A stretch of 64,000 nt of DNA, taken from positions 124,001 to 188,000 of the forward strand of contig JAZBQD010000031.1 in assembly GCA_036583965.1 (NCBI GenBank), given 5' to 3'. This document shows positions 51,494 through 64,000 of the stretch, in pieces (the stretch's first letter is position 1; the number at the start of each line of letters is the position of its first letter). The stretch comes from Prunella strophiata (Eukaryota > Chordata > Aves > Passeriformes > Prunellidae). Both the position numbers and the translations under genes were made by a program. Below the pieces are notes generated by a model. That model was not told the origin of the DNA, made no database searches, and was given only the letters and a program-made list of their open reading frames with translations.

Positions 51494-54400
51494 TCACTCC
51501 ACAGGGACACCCACGGAGCTGCCCCTGTCACTGGGGTCTCCCAGGGAGTCCCCAGAGAGGCTCTGCCCAGACAGGGCACTGCTGAGGCTCTGCTGCCGGG
51601 CAGAACGTGGCACCGCTTCCACCGACACCTCCACCTCGATGGTAACACCTTCCCTGCAGACAGACACTGGCCTGAGGGCAGCAGCCCAAGGGGAACATTG
51701 CCCGTCCCTGCCCAGCGCAGCGGGGATGCCGTTTGGAAGGGATGTGCCACTCCTCCAGCACAGCCACCCTGCCTACCTGTCAGAGGTGTCGTGGCCCTCA
51801 CTCAGCATGCTCCCCGCAAGGGCCACCGTGCTGGCTGACTGGCTGTCCCGTTCTGGCCACACCAGCCCCGGGCGTGGACTGCGGCTGCTGCTGGGGAGGG
51901 AGGCAGCAGGGTCCGGAGCTCCGTCCTCACCCGCTCTGGGGCTGGGCAGCACCGACCACAGCTCATTCACTGGGGAGAGAGAGCACGCCGTTCCTATGGA
52001 CTGCCCCTTGCTGGAGCAGGGAGGGCACAGGCCAGGCCTGCCAGCCGTGTGGGACCCACGCTTGGCCAGGTTGTCCAGCTCCACCACGCCGAGGTCCCCA
52101 GGCGCGCGGCCGCCCCTGCAGCCCCAGCGGCTCCGGCACAGCGACAGCACCACGGTCCCGTACACGTAGGTGAGCACCAGGGGCACGCCCACACCTGCGG
52201 GTGGACAAGCAGTCACTGCCCAGCCCCAGCCCCGCTGCCTCTGGTCCCAGACATCCCCCACAGCCACAGTCCCACCCCCAACACGGGCAGTGCCCTCAGC
52301 ACTCACCCACAGTGAGAGCTGTTATGATAGGGGACACAAAGAGAGAGAGGAGAACACTGCTGGTGACAGAGAGGCACTGCTGGCACCCGGAGAGGCTGCT
52401 TCGCCGGCTCTGGCCCAGCACCTCAAGGACAAGACAGAAAGGTGAAGGGCTCTACAAAGACCTCAGCACAGCCCCAGGACTCAGCCTCTTCCCAGCCTGG
52501 CAGAGCTCCAGCCACAGCCACCCAGACACCCCTCCCTCTCCTCAGGGACAGGCAGCCACAACAGCACTGCCACCACAGTACAGGTGTTCCTGGAAAGTCC
52601 CCCTAGAACCCTTCCTCCTTTTGCCCACCCTGATCTTGCTCCCCAGGCTGAGCACACCTGCACTGGCAGGGGCTGCTGGGGGCAGCAGAAGGTCATGGCA
52701 AGGCAGGACTGTGGGCTGTCAGGGGTGGCACAGGGATGTGCTGAGGATAGTCAGGGGTGGCACAGGGATGTGCTGTAGGGCAGCAGGGAGCACTGAGGCT
52801 CTGTCCAGGCCAGGGGCCGTGGGCTACCAGGCTCAGTAGGGAGCAGGACCACAGGGACTGCAGGACCACCTGCCAGTACCTTCCTACCCATGTAGATGGG
52901 GATCCCAATGGTAATGACAGGGACAGCAACACCCTGCAGCAAGGGAGATGACCATGGGCGCTCCCAGCACCATGCCCAGCTGCCACAGGATCCTCCGGGT
53001 CCGGGACCACGGCCTCTTTCCCCAGAAGGTGCAGCCAGAGGGGCTGTGGGGACAGAGCGGGGCTGAGCCACGGCTTCTGCGAGTGGCAGGCAGAGACCAG
53101 CACAGCCTGGCTCCGTCAGGGGACGTCCATGAGCCCACCAGAGAGCAGGCAGCCAGGCTCCCCTAACCCTGAGCTCCAGATGCCTCCTAAGGGGTGCCAA
53201 CAGCCAGCCCCAGCCCTGCCAGACCCAGCAGCACAGACCACCCTGCTCCCCCTGGCTAACCCCAAACCTGGGGCAGGGCCTGGCTGCCCCCATCCGAGCC
53301 CCACAGCTCCTGCCAGGGCCCCCAACCCCTAAGGCCCTGCACTGACCTCAGAAAGTGCACGTCAGAGATCTCCTGCAGGCAGAGCCAACAGAAGAGGCAG
53401 CCACAGACCGTGCAGTTCATGCGGTTGCAGCTCCCATCGTTGATCTTCATGATGAAGGCGCTGCAGCGAGGACAGACCTTGATGTCCTCGGCCTCAGCTG
53501 AGGGGAGATAAGATGGGATGGGGGAGCAGGACAGAAGAGTGTGCATCCATCCCAGCCTGTCCCAGGCTCTTCCCATCCCACAGGTATCATGGGGAGAGCC
53601 GAGGTCCCTCTATACACCCTGGCCCAACTGGCACAGGGGCTGTGAGACTGCAGCAGAGGGAACTTTGGATCCTGGCTCCGGCAGCCCCACAGGCAGGAGG
53701 CATAGAGGCACAGGACTGTGCCAAACCCCAGCCCTGCTGCTCCCACCCTGGGCCAGGGCCTCACCGTGGGCCAACTCCTCCGGCTGGGCCAGCTGTGCTG
53801 TGGGGGTGGCCAGGCTGGGGGTCGGTGGCACCGGTGCACAGGGGCCGTCAGGGTGCCAGGGCTGCCGGCAGTGGTAGCAGAACTCGGTGCCACAGCCCTC
53901 ACGCCCACAGGTGAGGCGGGGACATTCAGCACAGCCATGGGCAAAGACAGCATAGCTGTGGGGAGAAGGCAGCTGGAGCTGGGGGACAGCAGGGTGCCCC
54001 TCCCTGCACAGCCAGGCCAGGCCGTGGCAGTCCCAGTCCCACAGAGCTGGAGCCACAACCCCGGCTCAGGTGAGCTGGGATCCAGCCTCACCAGCACTCA
54101 CAGCCCTGGGGCTCACCGAGTATCTAGCACAGCCAAGGACACTAGCCCTGGCAGACAGAGCTGCACAGGCTCTGCAGCCAGACCAGGACTGGACCCTTCC
54201 CTGGGCACACCAGCCCAAGGCAGGACAAAGTGATGGGAAGCTAGCCTGGGAAGGGCTCACAGGACACAGGCACACGCTGCTGCTGCGGGAGGGGGACCCA
54301 CACCCCCCCCCCCCCGCATTCCTGTCTGTGCTGGGGCCCGCGGTACCTGCAGTCAGGTGCGGGGCACCAGCGGGTGCTGGGATCAGCCACCAGCAGCCGT

Positions 54401-54794
54401 CGCAGCAGGAACTCCTCATACTTGTCGCGGAGAGCGGGCTCGGGGAGGAGCCGGTGCACATCGGAGGGCTGGAGCGCGGCGGGGCAGTGCGGGCAGGACA
54501 CGGGCACGCGGCTCTCGCTGACAGCCAGGCTCAGGTACTGCTGCAGGCAGGCCCAGCACGAGCGGTGGGAGCAGGAGGCCAGGCTGGGAAAGGCCTCGGG
54601 GGGCTGGGGCAGCAGGCACAGGGGACACTCCTCCAGCGCCGGGCCTCGCCCAGGGGCAGCACCACAAGTGTCTCCTCGGGCCGCTCTGGCTCCGGCTGTG
54701 GCTCCGGCGGTGCCTGCCCCCCGACGGCCTGTGGCTTCCGCCTGAAGCAGCCCAGGAGCCGGCGGGGCCCAGGCACACGAGTGGGCTGGTCCAT
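51494..54794 (-). CDS. RNF19-like RBR E3 ubiquitin ligase, reading frame interrupted in this sequence
   Basis: Eight exons in transcript order: 54347-54794, 53765-53955, 53347-53497, 52880-53043, 52307-52421, 52060-52194, 51777-51969, 51494-51653 (TGA). RING1 begins ECPLCLL, with a spaced Cys/His set. The IBR contains RWCPAPDC and [13 protein letters not shown]2 has CPRCSAF and DGSCNRMNC with the presumed catalytic cysteine, then CWLC. The SGCTFWGK segment and two membrane stretches follow ([15 protein letters not shown] with [25 protein letters not shown] with [12 protein letters not shown]), plus an RNF19-type tail ([21 protein letters not shown]). RNF19A/B are membrane-anchored ligases. 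Exon 4 carries one extra base (GGG at 52932-52934). The best-context ATG (GCCACCATGG, 54792-54794) is out of frame with RING1 by one base. It is shorter at the C-terminus than RNF19A or B and is probably a third paralog. A pseudogene or sequence error is possible. Confidence 0.85.
54303..54315. repeat. Poly-C run (13 bases) in intron 1 of the RNF19-like gene
   Basis: An uninterrupted C homopolymer just beyond the first exon's donor. It marks this GC-rich gene as prone to length errors or slippage. Confidence 0.9.
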
Positions 54795-55512
54795 GGTGGC
54801 CCGCCAAGGTAGCCAGGGCTGCTCTTGAGCTACGGAGGGCAGCAGGGAGGTGCCGGCCTTGGGGCAGCCCCCATGGCCTGGCTCCTACCTGAGCCTCACC
54901 ACAGGCGACAGCGGAGCCATCCCCAGCTGCAGTCGGCGCCGCTCAGCCTGCAGAGGAACTGCCCCTGAGAGCGAGCCTGTGCTCGGGAACAGCCCCCAAG
55001 CCTGTCCTGCCCCACCCTGTCTCCTTCAGCTCCCCATGACGGGTCCAGGACCACAGAGCTCCCAAATCCCCAGCGTGGGGAAGAGAGTGGCAGCACCGCG
55101 ACAGCCAGCCCCGGCACAGGGCAGCGTGACTCTCACACCCGTGCCCTCCCCAGGGGGAGACGTGGCTAAAGCACTTTTCACTGGAGTTCAACTGCCAAGG
55201 GACCCAAGACCCAGTTCATTCAGTGACCAGGAGCCAGGTGATTCCTGCAGTGGGGTAAATCTGTCCATTTTCCTTGCTTAGAGCTCGCGAATCCATGACC
55301 ACACCACATTCCCTCCCCATGGCCCTTCCCTCTCTACACCCCAAAGCTGCCCCCTGCCCTCCCCACCTCAGCAGCACTGCCACACCCCACAGCCTCCAGA
55401 GCACTCCCGTGTCAGAAGCACTGGAATGAGAAGAGGCCAGTGACACTCAGGTGAGGCTGAGGAGTCTGAGTATACCTGCTCTGCTGGGCCAGGCACTGCC
55501 GTGGCTCCACAT
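54795..55512. promoter_or_regulatory. Upstream region of the RNF19-like gene
   Basis: GC-rich DNA upstream of the RNF19-like ATG, facing the minisatellite and ZNF513. On the minus strand a donor (CTCAG then GTAGGA at 54888-54887) and an acceptor (CCCTCCGTAG, exon from 54829) could form a 59-base intron and an upstream first exon. No TATA box is seen. The promoter assignment rests on position alone. Confidence 0.35.
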
Positions 55513-58500
55513 CCCCCCAGGGGACACAGCACTCCCCAGGGGACACAGTGCTTCCCAGGGGACATAGCACTTCCCGGGGGACACGGCACTTCCCGGGGGA
55601 CACAGCACCTCCCAGGGGACACAGTGCTTCCCAGGGGACATGGCACCTCCCAGGGGACACGGCACTGCCCGGGGGACACAGCACCTCCCAGGGGACACAG
55701 TGCTTCCCAGGGGACATGGCACCTCCCAGGGGACACGGCACTGCCCGGGGGACACGGCACTGCCCGGGGGACACGGCACTTCCCAGGGGACACAGCACCT
55801 CCCAGGGGACACGGCACTCCCAGGGGACACGGCACTTCCCAGGGGACACAGTGCTTCCCAGGGGACATGGCACTGCCCGGGGGACACGGCACTGCCGGGG
55901 GACACGGCACTGCCGGGGGACACGGCACTGCCCGGGGGACACGGCGCTTCCCAGGGGACATGGCACTGCCCGGGGGACACGGCACTGCCCGGGGGACACG
56001 GCGCTTCCCAGGGGACATGGCACTGCCCGGGGGACACGGCACTGCCCGGGGGACACGGCGCTTCCCAGGGGACATGGCACCTCCCAGGGGACACAGCACC
56101 TCCCAGGGGACACGGCACTGCCCGGGGGACACGGCACTTCCCGGGGGACACGGCGCTTCCCAGGGGACATGGCACTGCCCGGGGGACACGGCACTGCCCG
56201 GGGGACACGGCGCTTCCCAGGGGACATGGCACCTCCCAGGGGACACGGCACTGCCCGGGGGACACGGCACTGCCCGGGGGACACGGCACTGCCCGGGGGA
56301 CACAGCACCTCCCAGGGGACACAGCACCTCCCAGGGGACACAGCACCTCCCAGGGGACACAGCACCTCCCAGGGGACACGGCACTGCCCGGGGGACACGG
56401 CGCTTCCCAGGGGACACAGCACCTCCCAGGGGACACGGCACTGCCCGGGGGACACGGCGCTTCCCAGGGGACATGGCACCTCCCAGGGGACACGGCACTG
56501 CCCGGGGGACACGGCACTGCCGGGGGACACGGCACTGCCCGGGGGACACGGCGCTTCCCAGGGGACATGGCACCTCCCAGGGGACACGGCACTGCCCGGG
56601 GGACACAGCACCTCCCAGGGGACACAGTGCTTCCCAGGGGACATGGCACCTCCCAGGGGACACGGCACTGCCCGGGGGACACGGCGCTTCCCAGGGGACA
56701 CAGTGCTTCCCAGGGGACATGGCACCTCCCAGGGGACACAGTGCTTCCCAGGGGACATGGCACTGCCCGGGGGACACGGCGCTTCCCAGGGGACATGGCA
56801 CCTCCCAGGGGACACAGCACCTCCCAGGGGACACGGCACTGCCCGGGGGACACGGCACTGCCCGGGGGACACGGCACTGCCCGGGGGACACGGCACTTCC
56901 CAGGGGACACAGCACTGCCCGGGGGACACGGCACTGCCCGGGGGACACGGCACTGCCCGGGGGACACGGCACTGCCCGGGGGACACGGCACTGCCCGGGG
57001 GACACGGCACTGCCCGGGGGACACGGCACTGCCCGGGGGACACGGCACTGCCCGGGGGACACGGCACTGCCCGGGGGACACGGCGCTTCCCAGGGGACAT
57101 GGCACTGCCCGGGGGACACGGCACTGCCCGGGGGACACGGCGCTTCCCAGGGGACATGGCACTGCCCGGGGGACACGGCGCTTCCCAGGGGACATGGCAC
57201 TGCCCGGGGGACACGGCACTGCCCGGGGGACACGGCGCTTCCCAGGGGACATGGCACTGCCCGGGGGACACGGCACTGCCCGGGGGACACGGCGCTTCCC
57301 AGGGGACATGGCACTGCCCGGGGGACACGGCACTGCCCGGGGGACACGGCACTGCCCGGGGGACACGGCACTGCCCGGGGGACACGGCACTGCCCGGGGG
57401 ACACGGCACTGCCCGGGGGACACGGCGCTTCCCAGGGGACATGGCACTGCCCGGGGGACACGGCGCTTCCCAGGGGACATGGCACTGCCCGGGGGACACG
57501 GCGCTTCCCAGGGGACATGGCACTGCCCGGGGGACACGGCACTGCCCGGGGGACACGGCACTGCCCGGGGGACACGGCGCTTCCCAGGGGACATGGCACT
57601 GCCCGGGGGACACGGCGCTTCCCAGGGGACATGGCACTGCCCGGGGGACACGGCGCTTCCCAGGGGACATGGCACTGCCCGGGGGACACGGCGCTTCCCA
57701 GGGGACATGGCACTGCCCGGGGGACACGGCGCTTCCCAGGGGACATGGCACTGCCCGGGGGACACGGCGCTTCCCAGGGGACATGGCACTGCCCGGGGGA
57801 CACGGCACTGCCCGGGGGACACGGCACTGCCCGGGGGACACGGCACTGCCCGGGGGACACGGCGCTTCCCAGGGGACATGGCACTGCCCGGGGGACACGG
57901 CACTGCCCGGGGGACACGGCACTGCCCGGGGGACACGGCACTGCCCGGGGGACACGGCACTGCCCGGGGGACACGGCACTGCCCGGGGGACACGGCACTG
58001 CCCGGGGGACACGGCACTGCCCGGGGGACACGGCACTGCCCGGGGGACACGGCACTGCCCGGGGGACACGGCGCTTCCCAGGGGACATGGCACTGCCCGG
58101 GGGACACGGCGCTTCCCAGGGGACATGGCACTGCCCGGGGGACACGGCACTGCCCGGGGGACACGGCGCTTCCCAGGGGACATGGCACTGCCCGGGGGAC
58201 ACGGCACTGCCCGGGGGACACGGCGCTTCCCAGGGGACATGGCACTGCCCGGGGGACACGGCACTGCCCGGGGGACACGGCACTGCCCGGGGGACACGGC
58301 ACTGCCCGGGGGACACGGCACTGCCCGGGGGACACGGCACTGCCCGGGGGACACGGCACTGCCCGGGGGACACGGCGCTTCCCAGGGGACATGGCACTGC
58401 CCGGGGGACACGGCACTGCCCGGGGGACACGGCACTGCCCGGGGGACACGGCACTGCCCGGGGGACACGGCACTGCCCGGGGGACACGGCACTGCCCGGG

Positions 58501-58865
58501 GGACACGGCACTGCCCGGGGGACACGGCGCTTCCCAGGGGACATGGCACTGCCCGGGGGACACGGCACTGCCCGGGGGACACGGCGCTTCCCAGGGGACA
58601 TGGCACTGCCCGGGGGACACGGCACTGCCCGGGGGACACGGCACTGCCCGGGGGACACGGCGCTTCCCAGGGGACATGGCACTGCCCGGGGGACACGGCA
58701 CTGCCCGGGGGACACGGCGCTTCCCAGGGGACATGGCACTGCCCGGGGGACACGGCGCTTCCCAGGGGACATGGCACTGCCCGGGGGACACGGCGCTTCC
58801 CAGGGGACATGGCACTGCCCGGGGGACACGGCACTGCCCGGGGGACACGGCGCTTCCCAGGGGAC

Positions 58866-63737
<4,872 letters not shown>

Positions 63738-64000
63738 GACAGCACTTAGCCCGGCAGTGGGCCTGGGGTGCCGCGGTGCCTGCCCTCCCTGGGGGAGGGA
63801 GGACAGGCAGGCAACTCCACGGGGGCTTAGGGCTGCCTTACACCAGGCCCAGAGGCACTCTGGGGTCTCCAGCAGCCCTGTCCTGCCTGGGCAGGGTGAA
63901 GTCAGGAGCGGCGGCTCTGACCCCTGCCCATGCAGCAGCACCGCCACGTCCCCGGCCACCCCACCTGCCTGTTTCTGCCTGCCGGAGCCTTCCTCTGCCG
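63738..64000 (+). other. ZNF513 3'UTR, truncated by the window
   Basis: GC-rich non-coding sequence after the TGA. No polyadenylation signal appears before the window edge. Confidence 0.6.

Noticed and set aside
54241..54807. Open frame beginning at 54807 as the RNF19-like start
   Set aside because: The codon there is TTG, not ATG. The frame upstream of ECPLCLL has weaker codon composition than the overlapping frame from the ATG at 54794, unless an upstream exon supplies its start.

Overview
The window is vertebrate nuclear DNA and almost certainly avian. It has spliced genes with canonical GT/AG junctions, at least nine fragments of CR1-type LINE tails, a solo retroviral LTR, short GC-rich introns at the right-hand end and strongly GC-rich third codon positions. 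The gene order NRBP1 (minus) / PPM1G (plus) / ZNF513 (plus) matches the block at human 2p23.3, with one extra gene between PPM1G and ZNF513. No RNA gene, CRISPR array or prokaryotic feature was found.

Layout. From 146 to 33220 on the minus strand lies NRBP1, a pseudokinase scaffold. Fourteen coding exons are in the window and the last coding part runs off the left edge. Two introns exceed 12 kb and carry CR1 fragments, a 598-bp solo LTR with a 6-bp target duplication, and a second CpG island. From 33221 to 33901 is a divergent promoter with four CCAAT boxes, an ARE/AP-1-like site next to a TATA box, and three evenly spaced ETS sites. From 33902 to 48174 on the plus strand is PPM1G, a nuclear PP2C phosphatase complete in ten exons (556 codons). 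From 51494 to 54794 on the minus strand is a third RNF19-type RBR E3 ubiquitin ligase, tail-to-tail with PPM1G. Its conserved exons are present, but the reading frame is broken once clearly and probably twice. From 58866 to 63737 on the plus strand is ZNF513, a nine-finger C2H2 regulator.

The most unusual part is 55513-60770. A 19-bp minisatellite of about 178 copies runs directly into the first coding exon of ZNF513 and replaces the expected start codon. Twenty-three bases after that exon's splice donor begins an uninterrupted (GGC)606 tract of 1,818 bp. The conserved exon is therefore left as about 30 recognisable bases between two extreme GC-rich repeats, in what should be the divergent promoter of ZNF513 and the RNF19-like gene.

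The genes are neighbours, not a pathway: a pseudokinase scaffold, a phosphatase acting on splicing and chromatin proteins, a membrane-anchored ubiquitin ligase and a zinc-finger transcription factor. All assignments come from reading the translations against remembered family sequences; no database search was run.
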